From: Cyclobacteriaceae bacterium
Lineage (GTDB): Bacteria; Bacteroidota; Bacteroidia; Cytophagales; Cyclobacteriaceae
Assembly (NCBI GenBank): GCA_009885605.1
Contig: VFKK01000272.1
Span: 1-20,082 of the forward strand
DNA: 20,082 nt
Direction: 5' to 3'
The notes under the pieces were generated by a model that saw nothing but the letters and a program-made list of their open reading frames with translations, made no database searches and was not told the DNA's origin. Position numbers and translations under genes: made by a program. This document shows, piece after piece, positions 1-7,136 of the stretch (its first letter is position 1; each line of letters opens with the position of its first letter).

Positions 1-783
1 AAAAAATTCGGAAGAAGGAATGGCTTCTAGTATTTGACCAAATAGCAATTCATTTTCCGATGATATTTTTGTTTTCAGGTTTTCAAGGTGAATGACCTCA
101 TTCGGATTTATTCCCACATTATTCAATCCCTTGTTTAAATGATCACGCATGACCTGCAAATCGTGCCATTCGCCGAGCAGGTGCGGAAGAGCACTTTTTT
201 TAGAAATTTTATTGTCGTCCCCTTTCAAAGCCAAACTTCCTCTATTGTAATTAATAGTTTTGAGGCGCTTTCGAAGTTCATGAAGTTGCTCCTTTTGAAG
301 AGGGTTTTGTTGAATTAGATTTTTGATTTCATCGATCTCATCATCCAGATAACCTGCTGCTTTTTTAGATTTTATTTTGGAAAGGAATGAACCTGTTTCA
401 TTAAATCTATTTCGCAGACGATTGATCATTTTAGTGTCAATCATCGATAAAAAGGTTCGTCTCTCTTTAAGTCGGGTTTTTCTCAAAATGGCTTTGTATT
501 CCGGGATTGAATTGTCAGGAAAATACTTTTTGAGCATTGCCTCTTGAATTTGGAGCTCTCTGACTTTTCCGGCTTGATTGAAAACTTGTTTGAAAGGATT
601 AAAAATTTTCTTTTTCCTGAAATCCTTTGCACAGTAGTTGACCAAATCAAGGAATGCATTCAGCTTCTTAAGTTCGATTCGGAGCTTATGAAAAGTGCCG
701 GGCGTAAAGTTACGCTTTGGCTTACCCAATAGAAAATCGATGGTTACTTTTCGACTTTTCAGATATTTTTTCAGGGATTTCAT
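1..783 (-). CDS. CHAD domain protein (C-terminus beyond window)
   Basis: The reverse strand is open from an ATG at 783 to the window edge, giving 261 residues with no stop, so the C-terminus is missing. The protein is lysine/arginine rich and helical. It has two CHAD-like halves: FHKLRIELKKL (His32, Arg35) followed by a VRELQ segment near residue 75, and LHELRKRLK (His168, Arg171) followed by a WHDLQVMRD segment near 207. CHAD domains are alpha-helical, with conserved histidines and basic residues, and are known to bind inorganic polyphosphate; they are often linked to CYTH enzymes, but none is visible here. A polyphosphate-binding role is inferred from the family. The nearest neighbour upstream is the CheB gene on the same strand, 128 bp away, so co-transcription is possible. 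No signal peptide or membrane segment is seen, so it is probably cytosolic. Family call is fairly sure; cellular role is unknown. Confidence 0.82.
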   Translation of the reverse strand, partial: MKSLKKYLKSRKVTIDFLLGKPKRNFTPGTFHKLRIELKKLNAFLDLVNYCAKDFRKKKIFNPFKQVFNQAGKVRELQIQEAMLKKYFPDNSIPEYKAILRKTRLKERRTFLSMIDTKMINRLRNRFNETGSFLSKIKSKKAAGYLDDEIDEIKNLIQQNPLQKEQLHELRKRLKTINYNRGSLALKGDDNKISKKSALPHLLGEWHDLQVMRDHLNKGLNNVGINPNEVIHLENLKTKISSENELLFGQILEAIPSSEFF

Positions 784-911
784 TGGCTTAAAATGAATTC
801 AATTGGTGCTGGGGCAAGTGAAAATCCTTCTTGTCACACTAGAAAAAAATCTTATTCTTTAAGGAAGTTGGACCGTCGTGAAAAGAACATTCCTTTTACG
901 GCTGATCGTGA

Positions 912-1526
912 TCATTTCCCCTTTTCTACCTTGATCGCTATTTTAATAATCTCTTTTGCAATGTCCTCTGGCGAAAGAATAAAATCGATACACCCACTTT
1001 CAATTGCGCTGATCGGCATGTCGGGCTGCTTGGCAGTTTCAGGTTTTTGGGCAATAGTGATCCCGCATACTTCTTTGATTCCGCAGAGGGCATCTGCACC
1101 ATCTCCATCAAAACCTGAAACAATGACTGCTATTAATTTTCCATCCCAATTCTTAGTGAGGGATTTCAAAAAAACCGTGATCACATCGGGCCAACCATAA
1201 GGTTTGGAGATCGGCATCAGTCGAAACTCATCATTCACAACATGCAAATCTCGTTTTTCAGGAATAATAAAAACATGGTTAGGTTTGATGTCCAGTCTTT
1301 CTGTGATGAGTTCAACGGGCATCTTCGTGTAGTTGGGGAGGATCTCATGCAGCATGGTTGCTACTGTTCTGAGGTGATTTACAATCACAATTGCCACCCC
1401 CATATCGGCCGGCATATTTTTCAATAATCGGATATAAGCATCGAGCCCTCCTGCAGATCCCCCTACACAGACTACAGGAAAGTCTTTTTTCATAATTTCA
1501 GATTTCTCAGGTTTTTCAGCTTTCAT
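912..1526 (-). CDS. cheB: Stand-alone CheB-type protein-glutamate methylesterase
   Basis: A 204-residue CheB_methylest domain without the N-terminal receiver domain of classical CheB. From the ATG at 1526, the catalytic triad is visible: Ser24 in VGGSAGG, His51 in VIVNHL and Asp142 in SGFDGDGADAL. Classical CheB removes methyl groups from glutamates of chemoreceptors and deamidates glutamines. Here there is no cheR, cheA, cheW or receptor gene nearby, and without a receiver the protein cannot be switched on by CheA phosphotransfer in the usual way. It may act on another sensor or regulator; this is inference. The start is uncertain: an upstream TTG at 1559 and a downstream ATG at 1493 (MKKDFPVV, directly before the first beta strand) are alternatives, and none has a clear Shine-Dalgarno site. 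The following gene on this strand is the CHAD protein. Confidence 0.85.
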   Translation of the reverse strand: MKAEKPEKSEIMKKDFPVVCVGGSAGGLDAYIRLLKNMPADMGVAIVIVNHLRTVATMLHEILPNYTKMPVELITERLDIKPNHVFIIPEKRDLHVVNDEFRLMPISKPYGWPDVITVFLKSLTKNWDGKLIAVIVSGFDGDGADALCGIKEVCGITIAQKPETAKQPDMPISAIESGCIDFILSPEDIAKEIIKIAIKVEKGK

Positions 1527-1633
1527 AAAAAAAATCAATTCAGAAATGGTTAATGCCAACTAAACCAAATGAGTTGACCACTTTTTGAATATACGAGATT
1601 ATCGGGATAGCGACCGGAATTGTATTTCCATTC

Positions 1634-2068
1634 TCAGTTGCGCTGTTTGATTATATATGTTGTAGCAAGCGCCAATCGTCCGCCAAAATAGGCCATTGGA
1701 ATATAAGCACCCGCCAGATCTAAAACAGAAAACCACAGGGGAGAGGGAAGAGACGTTACCATGTAGATTCCTCCTGCCAGGAAAAAGAATCCAATTACAA
1801 AAGCAAGTTTGAGTTGATAGTTTGCCGCGATCATAGCCGTCAGAAATGCACCTGAAAAACTCCCAATTGCGTGGGCTAAAAATGGGAAAATAAAATGTTT
1901 GGGTTCAAATAATTGCATCGATGCGATCAATCCTTCCATGGTAGTATTATCAGAACCTTCGGGTGGAGGGATGATGGAACCACTTAGCGTAATGATTCCC
2001 CCATTCAAGAAGCTTCCCACAACCAGACCCAAAATGACTGCTAAAAGATTTCTTAGGATTGGATGCAT
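1634..2068 (-). CDS. Four-helix integral membrane protein, unknown function
   Basis: A 144-residue hydrophobic protein with about four predicted membrane segments: residues 6-30, roughly 60-82, 86-106 and 112-136. A soluble loop between helices 1 and 2 carries a GSIIPPPEGSDNTTMEG stretch. Glycines are frequent within helices (GLVVGSFLNGG, GSFSGAF), which suggests close helix packing. I do not recognise a named family; it resembles conserved hypothetical membrane proteins of Bacteroidota. There is no signal peptide separate from helix 1. It ends 107 bp before the cheB start on the same strand, without an obvious terminator between them. No function can be assigned from sequence alone. Confidence 0.72.
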   Translation of the reverse strand: MHPILRNLLAVILGLVVGSFLNGGIITLSGSIIPPPEGSDNTTMEGLIASMQLFEPKHFIFPFLAHAIGSFSGAFLTAMIAANYQLKLAFVIGFFFLAGGIYMVTSLPSPLWFSVLDLAGAYIPMAYFGGRLALATTYIIKQRN

Positions 2069-2497
2069 GGGGGAAAGGATTGAAATTTGAGTTGAAAGAC
2101 TGATTAATTCTTAATCCTCAAGTTACTTCTAGTGAGGAAAAGTATGTCAATAACCCCTTTATTTTTCGATTTCGAAATACTTTTTCTGCGAACCTGAATG
2201 TTGACGATCGAAATTTTTGATGAAAAATAGAAGAATTAGCGGTTTTACTGAACGTAAATTGAAATGTTTCGGATTAGGGAATGGCAGTGGGAATTTACGG
2301 GTTTAAAATCAACCAGGCCGCTCTGTTTCTTTTACTCTTAAACGCGGGGTATTTGAAGTAAAGAACCTGCCATTCCCATTTTTGGCTGCGTGCTGGGGCA
2401 GGGTTACTTTTTTGCATTCAGAATGTGACAAGGGAAAAATTTGCGATTCAGAATTGAATTACCTTAAGCTTCAACTCTCTAGTGGGATAAATATTTT
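2069..2497. other. Gene-free stretch with inverted repeat and mini-ORF
   Basis: No open frame of 60 codons or more exists here on either strand. The notable content is the 11-bp inverted repeat at 2277-2377 and the 26-codon ORF inside it, listed separately. Short near-direct repeats also occur: a TTGCATTCAGAAT-like unit near 2412 and a TTGCGATTCAGAAT-like unit near 2442. After the stop at 2359 the same plus-strand frame stays open for another 31 codons to 2457. The region could be a dispersed intergenic repeat or a decayed element; I cannot tell which. Confidence 0.5.
2277..2377. repeat. 11-bp inverted repeat around a 26-codon hydrophobic ORF
   Basis: GGGAATGGCAG at 2277-2287 and its exact complement CTGCCATTCCC at 2367-2377 flank 79 bp. 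On the plus strand an ATG at 2281 inside the left arm opens a 26-codon frame that ends with TAA at 2359-2361, just before the right arm. Its peptide has a leucine-rich core (ALFLLLLNAGYLK). The spacer is more GC-rich than the flanks. Possible readings are a folded RNA, a small mobile or dispersed repeat, or a short membrane peptide gene. The arms are seen directly; all functions are inference. Confidence 0.5.
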
Positions 2498-3076
2498 TCA
2501 AATTTCAATTCTATAAAGTCTCCAGCCTTTGAGACCCTTTCTAAACCAATAACTTTCAACTTTGTCCGAGTTTTGGACATGCTCTTCGTAATAGAATGTT
2601 CCTTGGGTATTATTGTATTTTCTTGAAAAATCTATGTATTCCAATAGGGATGTATTGTTGCCGGGGAGGAATAATGAAGTACTAAATGTTTTGATATAAA
2701 GTGGATTTCCGTTTTCAAATGCTTCCTCAATCCAAAGTCTTCCATTTTTGTCGGACCATTGAAATGTGCCCGTCAAGGGAATAGGATTGCCTTTGGTCGG
2801 TAGCTGTCTATCAAATGCCAATTTATATTTCTTCCAATTGTGTTTGACAAAAGCAAAGACCAGTTCACCTTCGTCCCACAATTCAAATCCATAAAAATAA
2901 GCGTCTTTGACCTTAGTAACCGGGTCAGCTTTTTCGTTAAGGAACACCTTCCAAACTCCTGTCTTTTTACCTTTGGAATTCAGGCTATTAAGGGTGTCGG
3001 TTTGTCCGAAAACAGCTGGTCCGATGAGCATAAGAATTAGTAAGTAACAGAAAACTTTTTCCGTCATGGGATTCAT
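2498..3076 (-). CDS. Secreted protein of unknown function with MORN-like motif
   Basis: A 192-residue protein with an N-terminal signal peptide (hydrophobic residues 8-22, likely cleavage after AVFGQ), so it is exported. After the signal there is a LNSKGKKTGVWKVFLNE segment, like the 'k.GkktGvWk' repeats of YwqK/MORN-like antitoxin-family proteins common in Bacteroidota, and a second weak copy near GTFQWSDKNGRLW. The rest is rich in aromatic and charged residues and looks beta-stranded. No catalytic motif is visible. A second Met at residue 4 is an alternative start. It lies 83 bp after the end of the upstream oxidoreductase gene on the same strand. I do not recognise a specific family. Confidence 0.68.
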   Translation of the reverse strand: MNPMTEKVFCYLLILMLIGPAVFGQTDTLNSLNSKGKKTGVWKVFLNEKADPVTKVKDAYFYGFELWDEGELVFAFVKHNWKKYKLAFDRQLPTKGNPIPLTGTFQWSDKNGRLWIEEAFENGNPLYIKTFSTSLFLPGNNTSLLEYIDFSRKYNNTQGTFYYEEHVQNSDKVESYWFRKGLKGWRLYRIEI

Positions 3077-3159
3077 TGACAGTATTGTGACATAGATGCT
3101 GGATGTATTTCAGACAAATTCCCCCAAACAGGATGATTTTTTGGGTTTTACTTGCGCTG

Positions 3160-4161
3160 TTAAATCCTGGTTTTCACCAGTTCGCCCATCACCCGGTTGG
3201 TTCTGGCACCGGAGATTCCTGTAGAGGGGCAGGTGTCGGTGCCGAGGAGATCTCCGACGATGGATTTGATTAAGGGTTGTTGGATATGGTGGGGAAGTTT
3301 CAAATGGAAATGCTCGGCTTTTTCGTAGTCAAGAGAAAGGGTGAATTCTCCTTTTCCGAAGGTAGCAAAGCGAATCTGTCCGATGCTGCCATCGATCACG
3401 ATCTCGTCGATTTCAGCAGATTTGGAAGCCGCAAAGCACCAATTGCCTGAGCCGATAACTCCGCTCTCGAAGACGAAACTCCCCACTACGATGTCCTCGG
3501 CATCGTATTCATTCGCCTGATTGCCTGAAAATCCATTGGAAAGGGTGATTTTTCCAAAAAAGAAATCCAGGAGATCAAGTTGGTGTGAAGCCAGGTCAAA
3601 GAAATATCCTCCGCCTGCGATCTTGGGATCGATTCGCCAGTTGTTTTCCAGATGGACGACTACATCTGGTTTAATTACCTGCTTTAGGTTGATATGTACG
3701 GTGCGAACTTCCCCGATCGCACCCTCGTCAAGCAGTTGTTTTATTTTCAGAAAATGCGGAAGGGCCCTTCGGTAATAGGCTACATAAAGGGGTACTCCGG
3801 CTTTCTCACAGATGCCAATCATCTCCAGACACTCGGCATACGTGCGTGCCATGGGTTTTTCCACATAGACAGGTTTCCCAACTGATGCCGCAAGACGGGT
3901 GAGTTCCAGGTGGGAGTTGGGTGGAGTAGCGATGTAAATGGCATTGACTTCAGGATCGTTGACAAGGTCATGGGCGGAAGTGTACCATTTGGAAACTCCG
4001 TGTCGGGTGGCATAGTCTTTCACTTTTTTCTCATCCCGACGCATCACTGCCACCAGTTTGCTGTGAGGAATATGATTCATAGCGGGAGCAGATTTGACTT
4101 CGCAGACGTTTCCTACACCTAACACACCCCAGCGGACTTCCGAATCAGAAATTTTCTTCAT
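3160..4161 (-). CDS. Gfo/Idh/MocA family NAD(P)-dependent oxidoreductase
   Basis: A 333-residue cytosolic dehydrogenase. The N-terminal Rossmann fold shows WGVLGVGNV (residues 11-19) as nucleotide-binding loop, then IYIATPPNSH and the family signature YVEKPMA with Lys102. The C-terminal substrate domain contains GGGYFFDLASHQLDLLDFF, where Asp189 and His193 complete the usual Lys-Asp-His set. Length fits the family (about 330-390). Members oxidise or epimerise sugars, inositols and related polyols; the substrate cannot be read from sequence. No signal peptide, so it probably acts in the cytosol. A heptanucleotide repeat tract lies directly upstream, and the secreted unknown protein follows downstream on the same strand. 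Family is certain; substrate unknown. Confidence 0.92.
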   Translation of the reverse strand: MKKISDSEVRWGVLGVGNVCEVKSAPAMNHIPHSKLVAVMRRDEKKVKDYATRHGVSKWYTSAHDLVNDPEVNAIYIATPPNSHLELTRLAASVGKPVYVEKPMARTYAECLEMIGICEKAGVPLYVAYYRRALPHFLKIKQLLDEGAIGEVRTVHINLKQVIKPDVVVHLENNWRIDPKIAGGGYFFDLASHQLDLLDFFFGKITLSNGFSGNQANEYDAEDIVVGSFVFESGVIGSGNWCFAASKSAEIDEIVIDGSIGQIRFATFGKGEFTLSLDYEKAEHFHLKLPHHIQQPLIKSIVGDLLGTDTCPSTGISGARTNRVMGELVKTRI

Positions 4162-4200
4162 AGTTAAAAGTAGGGAGGAATTTGCAGGAAAGGAAGTAGG

Positions 4201-4245
4201 GATAAGAGATAAGTGATAGGAGATAAAGAGATAAGAGATAAAGAG
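4201..4245. repeat. Heptanucleotide tandem repeat (GATAAGA type)
   Basis: Six units with a 7-bp period, each beginning GATA: GATAAGA, GATAAGT, GATAGGA, GATAAAG, one extra A, GATAAGA, GATAAAG. It is followed by a small perfect hairpin, TCCCG-ATAG-CGGGA, at 4246-4259. It lies between the heme-binding gene and the oxidoreductase start at 4161 on the minus strand, so it would be in the leader of the latter if they are co-transcribed. Period and units are seen directly. Confidence 0.75.
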
Positions 4246-4315
4246 TCCCGATAGCGGGAGAAGATAATGGATTGGTGTTTTTGCGAAATCCTTTAATAAT
4301 AGAGCGGGGGGGTAG

Positions 4316-4344
4316 AAAAAAAAGCCCCGAATTCATCCGGGGCT
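4316..4344 (-). terminator. Intrinsic terminator after the heme-binding gene
   Basis: Read on the minus strand, AGCCCCG and CGGGGCT (plus-strand arms 4323-4329 and 4338-4344) pair perfectly around an 8-nt loop. They are followed by a run of eight T (plus-strand A at 4316-4323). It lies 20 bp past the stop of the heme-binding gene and would end its transcript before the oxidoreductase gene. Confidence 0.9.
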
Positions 4345-4363
4345 GTGTTAAGATCTTTTGATT

Positions 4364-4870
4364 TTATTGTGCAGGAGCGGGTCTTGGCTTCATTTTCAAA
4401 CTGTCTGCCGGATAAGTTGCGGCAAGCATCGCCATTTGGTCCTTGGCCCAATCGACGATCATTTTGCGATCTTCGTCGGTTAGTTTGGCTTCGGGGTGAA
4501 GTCCCAGATAAGTATAAGAGGGAAGTGGCATTTCCTTTTCTTCGACCATTTCCACCACTTCCTCTAACTTGTGGTTCTGTACTGCTATTGGCAGTTTGGT
4601 GAAGGAGGAGAAATTCAGATCCTTTTTCCCGTCCTCGATATGATGGTTCAGCCAATATCCAACCGGCTCAATATTGGAGTACCAAGGATAGGTACTTTGG
4701 TTGGTATGGCAATTATTACAAGCACCCTTGAGCAGGGTTTGCATATTGTCCGCGACGTTATAGCTTTTGGAAATGTCAAATTCCATGTCATTGCTGAGGT
4801 TCTTTTCATAGGGAATGAACTGAATGGCGACTAGAATTATCAGGATGACAATTGAGATTTTTTTGATCAT
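4364..4870 (-). CDS. Membrane-anchored heme-binding (Haem_bd) protein
   Basis: A 168-residue protein with one N-terminal membrane segment (residues 4-20), either an uncleaved anchor or a signal peptide. A single c-type heme motif CNNCH sits at residues 51-55, followed by a STYPWYSNIEPVGYW segment characteristic of the Haem_bd family (PF14376, from memory). The domain is therefore outside the cytoplasmic membrane, where cytochrome c maturation attaches heme. LTDEDRKMIVDWAK near residue 130 matches the C-terminal helix of such domains. A proline/alanine-rich tail (KPRPAPAQ) ends the protein. Its redox partner is not visible. It is followed by a strong terminator, so it is probably a single-gene unit. 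Family call is good; role in electron transfer or sensing is inferred. Confidence 0.85.
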   Translation of the reverse strand: MIKKISIVILIILVAIQFIPYEKNLSNDMEFDISKSYNVADNMQTLLKGACNNCHTNQSTYPWYSNIEPVGYWLNHHIEDGKKDLNFSSFTKLPIAVQNHKLEEVVEMVEEKEMPLPSYTYLGLHPEAKLTDEDRKMIVDWAKDQMAMLAATYPADSLKMKPRPAPAQ

Positions 4871-5005
4871 GGCTTGATTTATTTGCAGATTAGATTTGAA
4901 ATTGAACGTTTGGTTTAACCCACCTTCGCTACCATTATTTATTGAAGTTCAGGTTTATTTCCAAATTTTCGTTCTACTCAATCTTAAGTTTGCCTTAAAT
5001 CTTTC

Positions 5006-5203
5006 TCATTTTGATCGAAATCTTAAACTGTCTATTACCACGCAGAGACCTGCCTGAAAAACGATCAATCCGAATGTTCCATACCAAAACCAATCATCTC
5101 CTGCAAACCTGCTGAATCCGGCATCAATGGTCATACAAAGTCCGGAACCTGTAAGCAACAGACCTGAAACAGATTGAATTAGCCAACGAGATTTGTTTTC
5201 CAT
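5006..5203 (-). CDS. Small two-helix membrane protein, unknown
   Basis: A 65-residue protein with two likely membrane helices: about residues 8-28 (IQSVSGLLLTGSGLCMTIDA) and 40-58 (WYGTFGLIVFQAGLCVVIDS). They are joined by a short aromatic loop (FAGDDWF). A positively charged N-terminus (MENKSR) and C-terminus (RFRSK) suggest both ends face the cytosol. The two helices share a 'GLC..ID' pattern, which hints at an internal duplication. No known family is recognised. It stands alone between a terminator upstream and the heme-binding gene downstream. Hydrophobic pattern and isolated position support a real gene, but the short length keeps confidence moderate. Confidence 0.6.
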   Translation of the reverse strand: MENKSRWLIQSVSGLLLTGSGLCMTIDAGFSRFAGDDWFWYGTFGLIVFQAGLCVVIDSLRFRSK

Positions 5204-5284
5204 GATGCTGGTATTTTTTGTGTCGAGAATATCCTCCCCCCATATTAGCTTGCTTTCCAGGGAATAATTCTATCAGGAGAGAAC

Positions 5285-5316
5285 AAAAAAAGACCGTGAG
5301 TGTTTCTTCCCACGGC
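5285..5316 (-). terminator. Intrinsic terminator after the Tat-signal oxidoreductase
   Basis: On the minus strand GCCGTG pairs with CACGGT (five Watson-Crick pairs plus one G-T) around a 12-nt loop. Seven T follow (plus-strand A at 5285-5291). It lies 54 bp past the oxidoreductase stop and separates it from the small membrane gene. Confidence 0.7.
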
Positions 5317-5369
5317 TTTAAAATTATGATTTGCAACCTGCAAATTGATTACTTCGACTGTCTGGTGAT

Positions 5370-6836
5370 TTATACCGCAAATCCTTCTCTGTAAGTTCTT
5401 CCAACGAACTGGTTGGCTTCTTCCAAGTTGGTGATTCGCATGTTTTCTCCATCCCAAAGGAGTTTCTTTCTACCGAAGAATTCCATTTGTCCTTTGCCGT
5501 TGTCTCTTCTGAGCATGTAACTGCGAATGGCTAGATTTCCCATCAATACAGTTTCAGTCATCGGACCTGCGTAGTCGAAAGATGAAGTCAGGCCTTTGTG
5601 CTCGGAACTTCCGAAACCAGCTTTGCAGGCATCGACCCACTTGCGCTGATGTCCGTATTCAGGCTCAGTTCCTTCGATCCGGTCCGGACCAAATTCCTGT
5701 GTGCCATCGTTCAGATATAACTTTGGCATCAGAGGAGAACTGTCGTTGATGTTGTGAGAGATAATTCCTTTTTCTCCGATCAGCAATACGCCGTTTGCAG
5801 AGTTTGCACCTCCGATGTCATTATTTGCAGGGATGATATCCGGATGTGATGGACGCAAACCTCCGTCACTCCAGGTCATTTCCAAAGGCACTGGATTTTT
5901 CGCAGTGGGTGCATAATGCAGCGTGATGAAGGAAGAAGCCGGACAGCCTTCAGGATTGTAATCTGCAGTCCACATTCCTGAGTAAACTGATCCGACAGAA
6001 CACTCGGCATCTGTTGGATAATGAAGTCCCAACGTACGGAAAGGAATATCCATCAAATGGCATCCAACGTCACCCAAAGCGCCTGTTCCATAATCCCACC
6101 AACCTCTCCAGCTGAATGGATGCATATTTGGAGTGTAAGGTTTGAAGGCTGCCGGGCCCAGCCATAAGTTCCAGTCCAGGGCCTCCGGTTTTTTACTTTC
6201 GTCAGGAGCAGGCAATGGACCTCCCTGAGGCCAAACCGGACGGTTTGTCCAGACCTGAACTTTGGATACTTTACCGATTTTTCCGGCATCAATCCAGCCT
6301 TTCACCATGTCCAAAAGAGGGTTTGAGGCTCCCTGGTTTCCCATCTGAGTTACTACTTTCTGAGACCTTGCCATTTCGGTCAGCATTCTTGCCTCGCGAA
6401 TGTTATGCGTCATCGGCTTTTGTACATAGACATGCTTGCCTCTTTCCATTGCAAATTTTGCAGCGGGTCCGTGCACGTGATCCGGAGTAGAGATTGTCAC
6501 CGCATCGATGTCTTTTTCTTTTTCAAGCATTTCACGGTAGTCAGCATACAGCTTTGCATTGGGGAAACTTTTCACCGAATCTTTTGCCGAGCCTGAAAAG
6601 TCTACATCGCAAAGTGCCACTACACGCTCACGTCCATTGACCGAGGCGTTCAAAATGTCGCTTTTGCCCTTTCCACCAGCTCCGATTGCTGCCAAATTCA
6701 ACTGGTCAGAAGGAGAAGTGAAACCTACACCTCCAAGTACATGTCGGGGAACGATGAAAAAAGACGAAGCAATCGCTGTGTTTTTGATAAAGTCCCGGCG
6801 CGATTGGTCCGAAGCTATCTTTTTGGGTTGTTTCAT
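5370..6836 (-). CDS. Tat-exported Gfo/Idh/MocA family oxidoreductase
   Basis: A 488-residue protein with a twin-arginine signal: SRRDFIKNTA (Arg13-Arg14), a hydrophobic stretch and a likely cleavage near residue 36. It is thus folded with its cofactor before export to the periplasm. The Rossmann domain shows AAIGAGGKGKSD (about 49-60) and TISTPDHVH. The family signature reads YVQKPMTHN with Lys140, so the usual Glu of EKP is Gln. The substrate domain carries GTGALGDVGCHLMD (Asp256, His260) and the tryptophan-rich WNLWLGPAAF and FSWRGWWDYG stretches typical of the long, secreted bacterial subgroup. Members of this subgroup are thought to act on sugars or on glycoside bonds by transient oxidation; the substrate here is unknown. 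It is a single-gene unit closed by the terminator at 5285-5316. Confidence 0.92.
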   Translation of the reverse strand: MKQPKKIASDQSRRDFIKNTAIASSFFIVPRHVLGGVGFTSPSDQLNLAAIGAGGKGKSDILNASVNGRERVVALCDVDFSGSAKDSVKSFPNAKLYADYREMLEKEKDIDAVTISTPDHVHGPAAKFAMERGKHVYVQKPMTHNIREARMLTEMARSQKVVTQMGNQGASNPLLDMVKGWIDAGKIGKVSKVQVWTNRPVWPQGGPLPAPDESKKPEALDWNLWLGPAAFKPYTPNMHPFSWRGWWDYGTGALGDVGCHLMDIPFRTLGLHYPTDAECSVGSVYSGMWTADYNPEGCPASSFITLHYAPTAKNPVPLEMTWSDGGLRPSHPDIIPANNDIGGANSANGVLLIGEKGIISHNINDSSPLMPKLYLNDGTQEFGPDRIEGTEPEYGHQRKWVDACKAGFGSSEHKGLTSSFDYAGPMTETVLMGNLAIRSYMLRRDNGKGQMEFFGRKKLLWDGENMRITNLEEANQFVGRTYREGFAV

Positions 6837-7136
6837 GGGATTTGTTAATTGGATTGGTTAATAGGGATGTGTAAAATAAGGATTAATCTCTTTTTAGGGA
6901 ATTAAAAATTTAAAAAAAGGAAGGCTTATAGATGAATGGTGAAGAATTGGGGAGTTAAGGTCCAAAACTGGTTGAATTCAACCGAAAAGAGGTGTGAAAA
7001 AAAGGGGGGCGAAATCGATCCCGAAAATAATGCTTGAATTTTTTCGTCGCAGGATGGTTAAATACTTCTTAAAAAATTACTTTCGGTAATAATCAAGAAA
7101 TGTGAATTTTGAAAGACCCTGTTCAAACCTTGTAAA
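6837..7136. other. Divergent intergenic region, oxidoreductase / pntAA
   Basis: This 300-bp A/T-rich stretch lies between two divergent genes and must hold promoters for both. A partial match to the Bacteroidota -7 element (TACTTTCG at 7078-7085, against TAnnTTTG) stands 51 bp before pntAA, but no matching -33 element at 19-21 bp was found. No Shine-Dalgarno site precedes pntAA. No repeat, hairpin terminator or small gene stands out. Confidence 0.4.

Noticed and set aside
793..1200. 135-codon plus-strand frame
   Set aside because: It is antisense to cheB, whose catalytic motifs are clear, and shows no domain of its own.
4201..4245. Possible CRISPR array
   Set aside because: The units are contiguous 7-mers without spacers, and no cas gene is present.
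4293..4655. 120-codon minus-strand frame
   Set aside because: It overlaps the heme-binding gene in another frame and crosses its terminator; low-complexity serine/arginine content.
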